Shown: positions 48,301 to 59,060 of the stretch, piece by piece
Numbering within the stretch: position 1 is the stretch's first letter
Layout: each line of letters opens with the position of its first letter
From: Deuterostichococcus epilithicus
Lineage: Eukaryota; Chlorophyta; Trebouxiophyceae; Prasiolales; Stichococcaceae
Direction: 5' to 3'
NCBI GenBank assembly: GCA_033439295.1
Contig: JAVTLE010000005.1
Span: 3,770,501-3,834,500 of the forward strand
Length of the DNA stretch: 64,000 bases
Notes under the pieces: model-generated
The model's input: only the letters and a program-made list of their open reading frames with translations
The model's database searches: none
What the model was told of the DNA's origin: nothing
Made by a program: the position numbers and the translations under genes

Positions 48301-51300
48301 TGCGCATCGTCAGGGCAGCTGTGCTGTGCCTCAAGCGCTGCGGGCTGCCCAGTCGCTGGGGCTGGCTGCCGGCTGCACATGCGGCCGCGGGCCGCATTCC
48401 TAGAGCCACAGCAGCGGAGCGTGCTGCCAAACGCAGGCCAGGCGCGGCGCCGGAGCTGCCGCCGCAGCCAGTGCAGTGGCTGCACGGCTACATTCCGGTT
48501 TCAACGACGGGTGCTGCTGCACTCAGTGCAGGCCGGGCCTGGCGAGCAGAGCTGCTGCCGGGCGGGCGCGCAAGCTACCCTAATCGACAAACCCGAGCCG
48601 TGCGCCTGCAAGCATTCTGCACCACGTACTGGCGTGTCCGGCTCCAGCAGCGGCTACTGAATAAGAAGCGCACACTTGTTCAGCAGGCTGGACCTGGAGA
48701 GGGTTGAGTAGAAAAAATAACACAAGTGCAGCCCGGGGCGGCGCGCGCTTTGCTCCTCGAGGCTGTCCACTCGCCATGCACACAGATCCGCGCAGATGGT
48801 GTGTTGTCAACAGGATGCATGCTCCCGCACCCGCAGGCTGGGCCCGGTGCTGGAGCTGCCGCCGGGTGTTCGCGCCCCGTCGGGGTACCAGCAGTACTGG
48901 ATCCGCTACGCCGCGGCGGCGGCCGCTGCCGGCTATGCCACCATCTTCCTGTACAGGTAGGGCATGTGATGACTTCATGCGATGGGATGCAGCGTCTGAC
49001 GCAGCTGCGTCATGATGCAATGCAAACACGGCGGCGGGCCGACGCAATCCTGGTGCCCAGCGGCCGCCGCTGGCTCCATCGTCACCAGCATCCTGCACGG
49101 GTGGTGTCCTAACGAGCTTCGTCTCCGGGTGCAGAGTGTGCTGCACTGCTGACGATGGGATGAAACAGTGGGATGTTTGACAGCAGCTGTGTCCTGCACC
49201 TCGCTTTGCCCTGCGAGGGGCAAGTCAAGCGGTAAGCGGAGGGCAGGGCCGGGCAAAATCCCCGCAAAAGAAAGAGCCGTCGCGCGGAATGTCTCGCAGA
49301 TAATTGAGACCGCTGCCATGGACCCTGCTTGCTGCCGTTCACAGCCAGCATGGCAATCCTGCAGCTCACTCCTTACTTCTCGTTGCATCGACTGCGCGTT
49401 CATGTCTTGGCGGACAGGCACTCGCGGCTGTCGGGCAGCCGTGACATGGAGCGATGGGCGGGGCAGGCGGCCACAGGGCTGCGCAGCACCTATCGTGAGA
49501 ACGTGCTGGCGCCGCTGGCGCAGCTGCGGGACGAGCTGTTCAAGACATTCAGGTGTGTGTGACGTCCCGCCGGGCTGGCGGGGCCCCATCTCGAGCACCT
49601 CGTGTCGTGGCGGTTGACGGCGGCTCGTCCCAAGGCAGGCAGACGCAGTGAGCTGTTCAAAAGCTGCAGCCGTGGCCGCCTCTCAGTGGCCTGTCCGACC
49701 CCTGCCCTGCTGCACCGCCCACAAGCGACTCTCCTTCTGAACGGCCTTTGAAGCGCCGCATCGTGAATGAGACGAGAGAGCCGCGGGATGCCTCTCAAGA
49801 CAGCTGGGTGCTCTGCGTGCGCCTGCAGGCAGCGGCGCAGCATCGTGAGCGTGGCGGAGTATGAGACCGACCGGGAGAGCCTGCGGCGCATGCTGGCCGA
49901 CTTCCAGTCGGACTACCTCGCCAAGCACAAGGTGGGCAGCAGGTCGAGTCTGGTGTGTGCTGCATCCCTGCATCGCACACAGCCAGTGGCAGGCCGGCTG
50001 AGGCACCGTTGGCACCGACTGTCCAGAGTCCGCCAAACCAGCCTCCTGCAGCCCAGTGCATTCGGCTGCCCAGTGGCTTCTCCATCAGCGGCGCCCAATA
50101 CCCAGTTACGACGGTACAAGCTCAGACGCGGGTAATGTTTTGTGCGCGCAGGGCCAGAGCCCGGCGAACCGCGATGCCGCCGCCGCCAGCCCCGCCGACG
50201 GCAACCTCACTGGCGGCGAGAATGTGGCAGCGGCCAAGGCGGCGGCGGCCGCAGGCGACGAAATGATGCCGGGCATGGCCTTCATGATGGACGCCTACGA
50301 GCAGGAGCTGAAGCGGCCCATCCGCAACGTCGTCAACGGGCAGCTGCCACGCACGCTGCTCATCCAGGTGGGTGTCTATGCAGCGCTTTTTTTATTATAT
50401 GTTTTTCAATGAGGCCTCAGCGATTCCGCAGGGTCAGGTTGCTGCAGTAGCGCGGCCATGCTGCCGGCTGCCGTGAGTTACTGCCCTACATGCGTGCACC
50501 ATCTCTGCCGGCCCTTGCCTTGCACGAGTTTCTGTCCACACTTGGGCCGAGCGCGCGCGCATGTTCTCTGCCAGTTGCGGGTGCGCATGCTGGAGCAAGC
50601 TGGACACCGAGCTGGTTGGGAGATGGAAGTTTTCTCACTCTTTTGGGCATGACGAAGGGAGTGCGTGCACCCTGTGCCGGCTGCAGGTGCAGAAGCTGAA
50701 GCTGGACACCGAGTCGGCGATGCTGGAGATGGACCAGGTGATGCCCGCTGGTTGTTGGCCTTGCACCGGCACAGTCCAGGGACTTCGGTGCTGCAGCAGC
50801 GCAGTGTGCCGTCCTGTGCACAATCGTGGGCATGCACACACTCACCCGTGCTGCTGTGCATGAAGATGTGTCACCACCTGCATGTAGGTGGATGACGCTT
50901 TGTGCATGACGGCCATGACCCAGCCAGAGCTGCCCGGCAGCCTGCGCGGCCGTGCATATGTCAGCGTCAACACCAACCAGGTTCCAACCTGCCTCGAAAC
51001 GTGGACCGTTCACTGGCCACCGTCTCTGCCTGCAGCTGCTCAAGGCGAACGAGCTGAACCTGGCGCTGATTGCCGCCATCCCGGCATTCCTGGTGCGCAG
51101 CCATGTCTCCAGAGTCTCCTGCTGGCAACGCATCTCACCTGCACTTGCTTCCCCTCCGTTCTGCCGCATGCCTGCAGCCTTACACATGCAAAGGGTGTTG
51201 CGGCGCACACGCGCAAGGTGCCTTGGACGGCCGGGCATATGAGACAGCAACAAGGGAACATCCTGGTGCTGTGTGCCCTACAAGGACACCGCTGATCGCA

Positions 51301-52309
51301 TGATCGTGCGCTGCTGTGCCCCAGGTCATTGCATGGCTGAAGGCTCAACCCTATACCCTAACACTGCCAGCCAGATTGTGCTTTGCTGTGTGCCTCAGGC
51401 GGCGGGCGGCGCTGTGTTTCTGCTGTTCCGGTGGCTGAGACCGGCGCCGGTGGACGCAAAGTACGAAGCGCTGCCCTGCAGGTGCGGCTGAAGAAACCCC
51501 ATAGTTCGAGTTCTGTGCTATCTGTTTAACAGAGGCTGGGCATCGTCATGCTGGGTCGCATGTAAGCGTGTCTCGTGCCGCGATGGGTGAGCGCGAAGTG
51601 CATTATATACCCACCACATGTGTCAGCTGCGTCAGCGGCGGCACTCGCCTCCTGCACGAAGGCGACGTGGCGCTGCAGGTTGCCGCCACATCTGCAAGTC
51701 CCTCAAAATTGCCTTCGGCTCTGGGTCCCAAGCTGTGCAGTCTGCTATGTCAGTCTGTTGCAGATGTTTTGGCGTTCCACGAACATCCGGCACCACAGCA
51801 CATTTCCACGAATCAAAACGGTGATTGATCCCTCAAACTAGTGCCTCGGTTTCTTCTGCAGGATGGCGATGGTGGCACTGGAACGCGCGCTTCAGGCCGC
51901 TGACGCCGACGGCTCACAGTCCGCCGCCGGCCTGTTTGTCTATGATAACGCAAAGGTGCACACTCGCCTGCCTTCCATTGCATGGAAAGAACCCTGTCCA
52001 CACAGCACCCGCCTGTTGGCATACGCTGTGGATCCGCTTTCAAGTGAATTAATGGTGCTCCGACTCCCTTCGACCACCAAAGCCGCTGCTGCTGTGAACG
52101 AATACTCTTACGTTAGTGTCTCGATTCCGCAAGCGCAGGTCTACAGGGAGGCCTGGCGGCTGTACGAGCGGCACAGCGGCAGCGCGACGAGTGGCGAGTG
52201 GCCCAACCTGCGGCGGGACCTGGTCGACCTGGCGGCGCCGGCATCGCTGCGGCAGAAGATGCGAGTGACGAAGCGCGTCATGAGGGTGTACAGCATATTC
52301 CTCGGCTGA
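45332..52309 (+). CDS. DGS1 / NCA2-like mitochondrial membrane protein
   Basis: Homologue of plant DGD1 SUPPRESSOR 1 and yeast NCA2: a mitochondrial outer-membrane protein linked to lipid traffic and ATP synthase expression. Exons: 45332-45514, 45883-45979, 46141-46211, 46415-46531, 46786-46998, 47324-47408, 47919-48192, 48837-48956, 49418-49552, 49829-49931, 50152-50367, 50687-50737, 51036-51092, 51399-51481, 51862-51955, 52139-52309; 689 aa, all in phase. Diagnostic blocks: YQQYWIRYAAAA...FLYRHSRL, LAQLRDELFKTFR, MMDAYEQELKRPIRNVVNG, QKLKLDTESAMLEMDQLLKA, NELNLALIAAIPAFL (membrane), VFLLFRWLRP, SGEWPNLRRDLVDLAAP. Gly- and Gln-rich linkers (G8; Q6) are insertions relative to land plants. The intron after 46211 has a GC donor (CAG|GCAAGC). 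Confidence 0.95.
45801..45840 (+). repeat. Echo of DGS1 exon 2 head
   Basis: Matches the acceptor and first codons of exon 2 at 45878-45917, with 26 of 34 positions identical by eye, 77 bp upstream in intron 1. It reads EDNAELLSQC against ADDAELVQQW. Confidence 0.8.
47190..47240 (+). repeat. Echo of DGS1 exon 6 head
   Basis: Almost the same 45 bases as at 47321-47370, including GAGCGCCTGGAGCCGGT and CAGCAGCTGC, about 132 bp upstream of the true exon. Confidence 0.9.
47495..47534 (+). repeat. Further echo of DGS1 exon 6
   Basis: Reads VWAERLQRQAEW after a CAG, recalling AFERLEPVRQQ of exon 6. It lies in the following intron (47409-47918). Using it as an exon would break the phase of exon 7. 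Confidence 0.6.
48432..48705 (+). repeat. Array of three echoes of DGS1 exon 8 head
   Basis: The acceptor plus exon head at 48833 (GCAGGCTGGGCCCGGTGCTGG...) recurs at 48432-48466 (about 28 of 33 positions), at 48529-48575, and, shorter, at about 48682-48702. Copies are 97, 153 and 151 bp apart, and all precede the working exon in one 644-bp intron. Confidence 0.85.
49649..49800 (+). repeat. Echoes of DGS1 exon 9 tail and exon 10 head in intron 9
   Basis: About 49652-49672 repeats GAGCTGTTCAA from the end of exon 9. About 49752-49795 resembles the exon 10 head (GCATCGTGA, then a GAGAC..GAGAGCC segment) about 85 bp further on. Confidence 0.6.
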
Positions 52310-52804
52310 GGGGGGCAGCGCGTTGGCAGGGGGCTCAGGGCTTCTGCGCAGCGGGAAGCTATGAGTTCGTGTAGACGAATTTGCAGCAAAGAGTGAGGGC
52401 GCAGGAACGATGGACGGAGGCAATGGTGTCGACAAATAAATAAGAAAGGAGAACGGCATGGAACCTGCCTCTGACGGCAAGTTACCTATGACGTGGTCAA
52501 AATGGCAATGCGGATGCCAAACTAAACCATAACAGAAATAGAAATGATAATTGTGCAGCGCTACCGGACCGCAAGCAAAATGCATGTCCGATAAGATTCT
52601 CTAGCCAGCTTTCCACGTCGCAATAACACCGGCAGCTGCTCTGAACCGTAAGTTGCCTGCGCAGAACGATGAGCCTTGCGGGCATCAAAATTCGATACTG
52701 GCTGCCAAGCGCAAGATGTGTCAAAATTGAGATTGAACAGGCATCGACCCGAAACGTGTCGAAGAATTAGGCAGAGAATACTCGTCTTGGGCTTGCGTCA
52801 CATG
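52310..52804. other. Convergent intergenic region
   Basis: Gene 3' ends of DGS1 (+) and of the longest Gly-rich protein gene (-) meet here. Nothing recognised. Confidence 0.5.
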
Positions 52805-55800
52805 TCAGCGCGTGCCGAACTCGTGCGTCTCTTCCTCCTGGTGGTCGCTCTTGTTGTGTGTCCTCCTCTCGTAGTGCTCGCTGCCACCGCCTGCGGCACA
52901 CATATATGAAAGCTTGCGTCATTTGCGCCAAGACCATGATTGAGCTCGAGCACGGAAAGCATGCGCAGTAGTAGGCATCGCACCGAGGAATGCAAAGGTT
53001 ACAATTCACGGTTCATGTGCAGTATGTGTGAAAGCATTGCGTTGCACACCAGACTGCTGGGCGTCATTGAAGCCCGCGCCGGTGTTGCCACCATCACTGA
53101 AGCCGCCGCTGGTGTTGCCGCCGCCATTGAAGCCGCCGCCCTGCTGGCGGTTGCTGCCGCCAAAGGTATCGGCAGACAGCTGGCCCTCGTTGCCGGAGCC
53201 AATGTTCGTGTTGCCGCCGCCAAAGCCGCTGCCGGCCTTCTGGTCGTCGTCGTAGGAGCCGCCATAGCCACTCGTCTGCTGGCCATCGTTGTGAGAGCAA
53301 ATGCGTCCGCCAGAGCCGAGGCCGCTGCCAGTCTGCTGGCCCTCGTTGTTGCTGCCATAACCCTGTGGACCAGCGCAATTCATATCGAGGACAGCCGTGG
53401 CCAAACTAGCGAGACAAGCTGCAGCACACGCTTCCAAGTTCCAGGAATTTGAGTGTGTAGGGTTTTCTCCTTCCGTTTTCTCTGTCCGCATGGAAAGCAT
53501 GCTTTGACAGTCTCGCACCCTTTCCCTCCCACCCGTCAAAACTCCAGCTACACGTGTGACCTGCAAATACCTTGCTGTGCATTCGCATATACATTTGAAG
53601 AGGCTCACCTGAGTGCCAGAGTCTAAGTCGGTGTTCTTGTTGTGCTGCTCATCCGGTGACGTTCCATATCCGAGTGCGTTCTTCACAGACTGCATGATGC
53701 CGCCGCCCTGCATCACATCACATCATTTCGATCTTCGACTGCTTGTGACCTCGTCATCATGATGACACGGACACAACAGAGGGCTGCCGTTCAGCCTCAA
53801 CTCGCAATTTAAGGTCAAAATTTGCAGAATGACCCAGCATGTGGCACGGTGACAGGCAGACCGTGCTGCTGTTGCAGGAAGGAAGGCACACATGTAAAGT
53901 GGACACGGAACACATTCTTGAAGCACACCTGTTCACCAGAGGCGTTGTAGGAGCTGTCGCCACCGCGGCCCTCGCCGATGCTGGGGTTGGAGCGGCCTCC
54001 GCCAGTGCCCTGAAGGCGAGTCCACCAAATGTCAGACCTCTCAGAGCAGAGCATACACACATGATGGTTGCTTTCAGGGCAGGGAGTCGATTCATCTCCT
54101 GCATCATGCTGCAACACATCAGAGACAAGCCTCTACACGTGCAGATGGGGGATCCAGCCGACTTCACACCCACTGCCCGCAACAAGTGCACCTCATTGCA
54201 GCAGCACCTGCTTGCATCTGCAAGCTGCAGTGGCAGAGTGACAAGCGCAGCTGAGATCAAGATCAGTCGCACCTGGTTGTTGTAGTCGGAGTTCTGACGG
54301 TCGCCGCCATAGGAGTTGGTGTTGCTGCCGCCGCCGCCGCCGCCGTAGCCCTCGCTGGTGCCGAGGTCGGAGCGCTCCTGGCCGCCGGTGCCGGTGCCCT
54401 GAACGAATGTTCCCCGATCCACAGATCAGCTCAGGGTTGGCACCCGGAAATCTCTCAGCGCAGGTGTATGCCTTGCTGTCAGCAGCCAAGGCTGACCTTG
54501 TTGACCGGTAGGCCCCGTACTGCTGGGCACACTTGTTGTCAGTGGAATGGCGCACACCGAAGGGCTTGTCAAGGCAGCATCACAGCGCTGCTGGCGCAAC
54601 GGACGCCGCACCTGGCCGCCAAAGTCGGTGTTGCGTGGGCCTTGGTTGTAGCCGCCGCCGCGGCCGCCGCCTGCATCGTCATTGGAGCGGCCCTGCTGCG
54701 AGTCGGTGCCCTGATAAGGAATCCAAAGTGCGCACATCAGACCACGTGAAATCTATTCCCCCACCGCAACGTTGCGCAAGCGGTGATGCAGGCACCTGGA
54801 TACGATGCGCAGATGCCTCAGGATCTGGCTGCAGCATAGTGAGGGCGGCGCAGTTCACACGGCAGCGTCTGCGTGACCATTTCTGCCGCGAAGAAATGCT
54901 GTGCATTGGCTGCACGAGGTCACGTATTCACACGTTGGGCCTGCCTGGGTGTCGCTGGAAGAGCACAGCCCTCACCTGGCCGAACTGGGAGTTGCGGTTC
55001 TGGCCGTACCCACCGAGCCCGTCGTCGACGCCAGAGCCAGAGTACCTGCACGTCAAGACGCAACGTCAGGAGACGGTCTAGGATGCTGGGCCATGATCCA
55101 GAGTTTCGAGGTGGTCCCAGAGGGGATGCATGGGCAGCAAGCAAACACAACCTGATAGCATGACGAATTTGGTAGCGCCAAGGTCTGGTGCGGAGATGTC
55201 ATCCATGCGAACGCACTCACCCGCCCGCACCGGTGCCGCCGTAGCCGGAAGCGGTGCCGGTGTAGCCGCTAGATTGGCCGGTCTCGACGCCGCCGCCGGG
55301 CGCACGGTTACCATCCTGGGCCTGTCAGGTGACCAAAACTAGGATGAGTGGGCCGAAGCGTGCTGCACATTCAGCAAGCGGAATTCATCTTGATCCAACT
55401 GCTGTTGCAATTGATGCACGACCAGACGCCATTGGCAACAGGTTCGTGCAAGTCGATTTGGATTGCTCTGTGAAGTCGCGCTTTGATGCATGACTTGTAA
55501 TGTGTCGCAGGTATTTGCATCCTCTCCGTCTTAGGCTAATTGATATGTGGTGCAAACTCGTTACGGCAGGAGCCGCTGACCACATCCGCCGCAGTCGCAA
55601 ATGATAGTCGTACAATTTTTCCCCCTTCCTCCGAAGTGCAGGTGCAGCCCCTGATCTACGCAGTGGACATGTCTGACTTTGTCTGCATGATGGAGATAGA
55701 CTCGTCCGCTGCTGCTGATGCAGGGCTCGTACCTGCTGGCGGGCGACCTCCTGCGGCTCGCCGTCGATCTCGCGTTCCACGAATTCGGACGTGTTGCCAA

Positions 55801-55822
55801 CTCGATCTGTCACGCGCACCAT
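52805..55822 (-). CDS. Gly/Asn/Gln-rich disordered protein, cluster member 3 (354 aa)
   Basis: No known family recognised; LEA/hydrophilin-like composition. Exons on the minus strand: 55822-55733, 55321-55221, 55045-54976, 54710-54612, 54398-54273, 54009-53929, 53707-53609, 53362-53050, 52890-52805, all in phase. Residues 1-30 are charged (MVRVTDRVGNTSEFV...). Residues 31-327 are low complexity: Gly, Asn, Ser, Gln, Tyr and Asp modules such as SGYTGTASGYGG, GGYNQGPRNTDFGG, SGFGGGNTNIGSGNEG. Four middle exons begin with a Gly codon pair (GT or GG) and end in Gln, all phase 0, so exons look like repeat units. The end, SEHYERRTHNKSDHQEEE, matches the tails of the two upstream neighbours. No signal peptide or membrane segment. 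Any role in stress or desiccation is inference. Confidence 0.85.
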
Positions 55823-56532
55823 GATGCTCAGAGTTTTTGACTGCCTGCTGGAGACGTTGACGTCCTGTTAACTCCTTCTCAAGAGGAGAGAGAGACGGGA
55901 GGATATAATTGCTCTGACGAGAGCTTCCCGGAGAAGCGGGAAGCTGTGTCATTCTCCTTTGTCATGGTGACGGAACGTGTTCTGTCCCCCAGCTGTTGAG
56001 TTGTTCGCCAGAAGAATATAACCGAGATACGGATCGGCTTGCACCATTATGAATAATGGCCTATTGCCAGCTCCAACTTGTGTAAGGAATGTAACATACA
56101 GTTGCTTATTGGCCCCGACGCCGGCGTACACCAATTGTGTTTGAACATGTGAAACCATCATTATATGCCCTGCTCTGGACCGCTTGTGCTGCTGAGCGGT
56201 AGCAGCACTGACTGATGAAACAAGTGCTCGATGCGATGCTACGATAGCAGTGATGAAGCAATTGAACAATCGACGGCCAGTAGGTGTAAATATGTCTTCT
56301 GATTGGGGGTATATAGATCGGCCTTTCACAGAATGGATGAAGGGCGCACACGCTGCTTGCAGCACGTGGCACAGGGGTCGATATTGTTACGAGCAAGTCC
56401 AAAGCACGCCGCTTGCGAGGCAGAAGCTGCATCGTCGTCATGATTCCGGAGTGTTGCAAGTGGCGAATGTCACACAATTGGGGGCGTCACGCTGTCATCC
56501 ACATCATCTGATCTGAAGCCAGTAGCTCATGC
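55823..56532. promoter_or_regulatory. Intergenic, promoter of cluster member 3
   Basis: Holds the 3' side of member 2 and the promoter of member 3. On the minus strand a TATA-like AATTATAT lies near 55902-55909, and a perfect 8-bp inverted repeat with a 6-base spacer lies at 55923-55944, about 100-120 bp before the ATG. Confidence 0.5.
55923..55944. promoter_or_regulatory. Inverted repeat upstream of cluster member 3
   Basis: Arms GCTTCCCG (55923-55930) and CGGGAAGC (55937-55944). It could be a protein-binding site or a 5' UTR hairpin. GAA/TTC units are present but not in regular heat-shock-element spacing. Confidence 0.5.
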
Positions 56533-58347
56533 TCACAGGCGCTTGGTGGAGGTCTCATATGACTCGTTCTCCTGCAGCATGCACATGAGCTTGAGAGGCG
56601 CATTGCAGTGGAAGTTTGCGCATTGCAATGGAGTGTACAATCCCAACCTTGAAGCCTGAACATGCAACTCGAGTGCACTGTTGAGTACTTACGTCGTGAT
56701 CGTGCGTGTTGTGCGTCTTCTTCTCGAAGTGCTCCTGGGGCGTGTTGACACCTGCGTACACAGCACACTGAGATTACTGCCTCTTCTTGTTCTGGACATT
56801 GAATGCTATGCCACCTCAAGAGGCGAAATTCCGCTTGCCAAGGCCAGGGCCCAATTTCTTCTGAAGCCAATTTGTGTGGCAGCTTGGGGGGCATACCGCC
56901 GCCCATGCCGGAGCCGGCCGCGCCGCTCTGGTTGTAGCCGGTCAGACCCTGCTGGCCCTGGGGAACACCGCCGGTGCCAGTTGTGGCGCCCTGGCAGATG
57001 AGCCGGTGCAGATGTCAGATAGTTATGCAACTGTGCCGCACAAAGAGCAGAACACACGCCAAGGCTGTGTGACAGACCTGTACATGATCACCGGCAGCTA
57101 CCAACCCATCTGGCAGCACATTTACAGTTCATGCGCAGCTGTATCACTTCGTGCAACAGACTGTATCACTTCGTGCAACAGACTGGTCAAAGAGCGACGA
57201 ACCTGGTTGTAGCCGGTGTTGCCGACATTGGAGCCGCCAATACCGGTGCCAGTGTTGCCGGTGGTGGTTGGGTTGGCGCCTGTCAGGCCACCTCCGCCCT
57301 GGCCGCCGGTCGTGGGCGCGTTCAAGCCGCCCTGCATTCACCATCAGACGTAGTTAATGCGGCTGGTTATGGCATGAGATGTAACGAGTCTGACTTGCAC
57401 ATTGAGTGCCCAGCCGCAGCATTGGCATGCTTTCGACAGCTTTGCAGGAGGTTTCAGCGTACTGCAGGGCTGTTCACGCATATAGACTTGGAGATTGGTG
57501 CGGCAAGCTTGATGCGAAAGTGTGCCGCTTACCCGCTCGCCGATGTACTCGCCAGTGTTGTGTGTGCCGGCTGCAGCCAAGTACACGACGAAGAAATGAG
57601 CACATGAGGAAACGAATGAGCATGTGTGGGCGGTCGCCTCCCACACCAACCGGCTGCATGATGTGGCGTGGCACAAGCAAGGCAAACAGAACCGTGTCGC
57701 CACAGCCTCAGCTGGTAGTGGGCTGTGATGCTGCGCAAGCTTTGGTGTGACCAGGAGCAGGGTCTGCGCGGACACGTGAGAACGAGAGCTGCAGAACTGG
57801 CTACGTAGGCTCACGTGTCACAGCGTCCTTGATCTTTGTGCCGATGCCGACGTGCTGGCCCTGGCCGCCGGTGTTGGTGTTCTGCGGCGCACAGTGAGGG
57901 AAGATCAGGTACGGCTGGAGCGCTGAGGAGCTGTGAGCCAGCTGATTGAACGCGTCCAGCAGGCCGCAGCTTTGAGGTGGGTGCCTGCTCTGACGGGCTA
58001 CAGCCCTGAGCAGGGAAGGCCATGATGTGACAGGTCATGGACCAGACCAGCCCACATTGGGCAGCAGCAATCCTGCCACACACTGGGCCATGAGACTCTT
58101 TAACGTAGGCATGCAGCGGCGTAGCGGGGCCGAGCAAGCAAGATTCGACACATGTGGCTGCCACACGTGCTTCAGAAAGCCGATCCGCAGCAACGGACCG
58201 CGGCGTGGAGCCAACGAGCGGCAGAAAACTCTTTTGTCGACGCAGGGAGGTTTCCAAGGCGGCGTCAGGCAGCGTAGCTGGTTTAACGGATGTACGGCAC
58301 GGGTGTAGCATGCAGGGGGCTGCATGGATCACCTGGTAGCCGCTCAT
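56533..58347 (-). CDS. Gly/Thr/Asn-rich disordered protein, cluster member 2 (146 aa)
   Basis: Paralogue of its neighbours; no known family recognised. Exons on the minus strand: 58347-58333 (only MSGYQ), 57881-57815, 57570-57533, 57331-57203, 56990-56897, 56751-56693, 56571-56533, all in phase. Sequence features: GQHVGIGTKIKDAVTPGTHN, whose KIKDAVTPG loosely recalls a dehydrin K-segment; GEYIGER; repeats TGNTGTGIGGSNVGNTGYNQ and QGLTGYNQSG; and the cluster tail VNTPQEHFEKKTHNTHDHD then ENESYETSTKRL. The start is the ATG at 58347; the frame is open upstream but has no other ATG close by. A TATA-like TTATAATT lies near 58420-58428. A stress-protection role is inference from composition. Confidence 0.85.
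57139..57182. repeat. Perfect 22-bp tandem duplication
   Basis: The unit ctgtatcacttcgtgcaaca plus ga occurs twice without a mismatch at 57139-57160 and 57161-57182, inside an intron of cluster member 2. Confidence 0.97.
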
Positions 58348-59060
58348 GGTTGCTTTGAAACTGCTTTGGAGGGCGTTGAAGTAGTTAGACAAAATGCTCC
58401 GAAGCCAGTGTGCTGATAGAAAATTATAACGTGTACTCCTGGCCTCCTTGCTGTTGCCTCAGCAGAATCTGAATCCAGCTGCGCGACAGCTTCGCCCTCG
58501 TTCACGGGGTCACGTGGGGTTGCTGAGATGCTGACTGGACCTGATGGCCTGGACAGCTGGAGACCGCGACAGGATTTCACAGTATCACAGTATCAAATCA
58601 CCATTTTTTCCACCATTGCGCATCTGGACACATTGAGGGTTGACTAGATGCACACATTTTGCACCCAGATGCACATTGTCGTATTTGGCAAGTGAGTCGG
58701 AGAAGGTTTACAAGCTAGGTGCACTAAGACGCACATGCCAGAAGTGTCGTTGCCTCGGCAGCACAGAGAGGGAGGAGAAAGGACAAGGGAAGAGGGAAAG
58801 GGGAGGGAGGGGGGAGGTGGTGGTATATGGGGGCTGGGGTGAGGTAGTGGTATTATGAGGGCTGCCTGCCTGGTGCGGCGATCACATACTGCTCATATGC
58901 GTCGATTGCAATGTTCAGCCTTGCATTGCTTTCACAGCCTTACTCAGAACAATATGTACGAACCGTCAGAAGTCTGAGTCAAACCCGGCATCCGAAATGG
59001 CATTTCCACTGCAAAAAGGCATCGCTGAATTGCTGCCAAAATCAATTTACTGAAAGATCG
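58348..59060. promoter_or_regulatory. Intergenic, promoter of cluster member 2
   Basis: Contains the 3' side of member 1, a purine-rich tract, and the member 2 promoter. Spacing to the next gene (about 0.71 kb) equals that between members 2 and 3. Confidence 0.5.
58787..58814 (+). other. G-quadruplex-capable G tract
   Basis: Five G runs of three or more, separated by 1-4 bases, lie within a longer purine-only stretch (about 58768-58817), some 440 bp before the member 2 start codon. Confidence 0.8.

Noticed and set aside
48300-48707. Open plus-strand frame of 135 codons in DGS1 intron 7
   Set aside because: It consists largely of echoes of exon 8; exons 7 and 8 join in phase without it.
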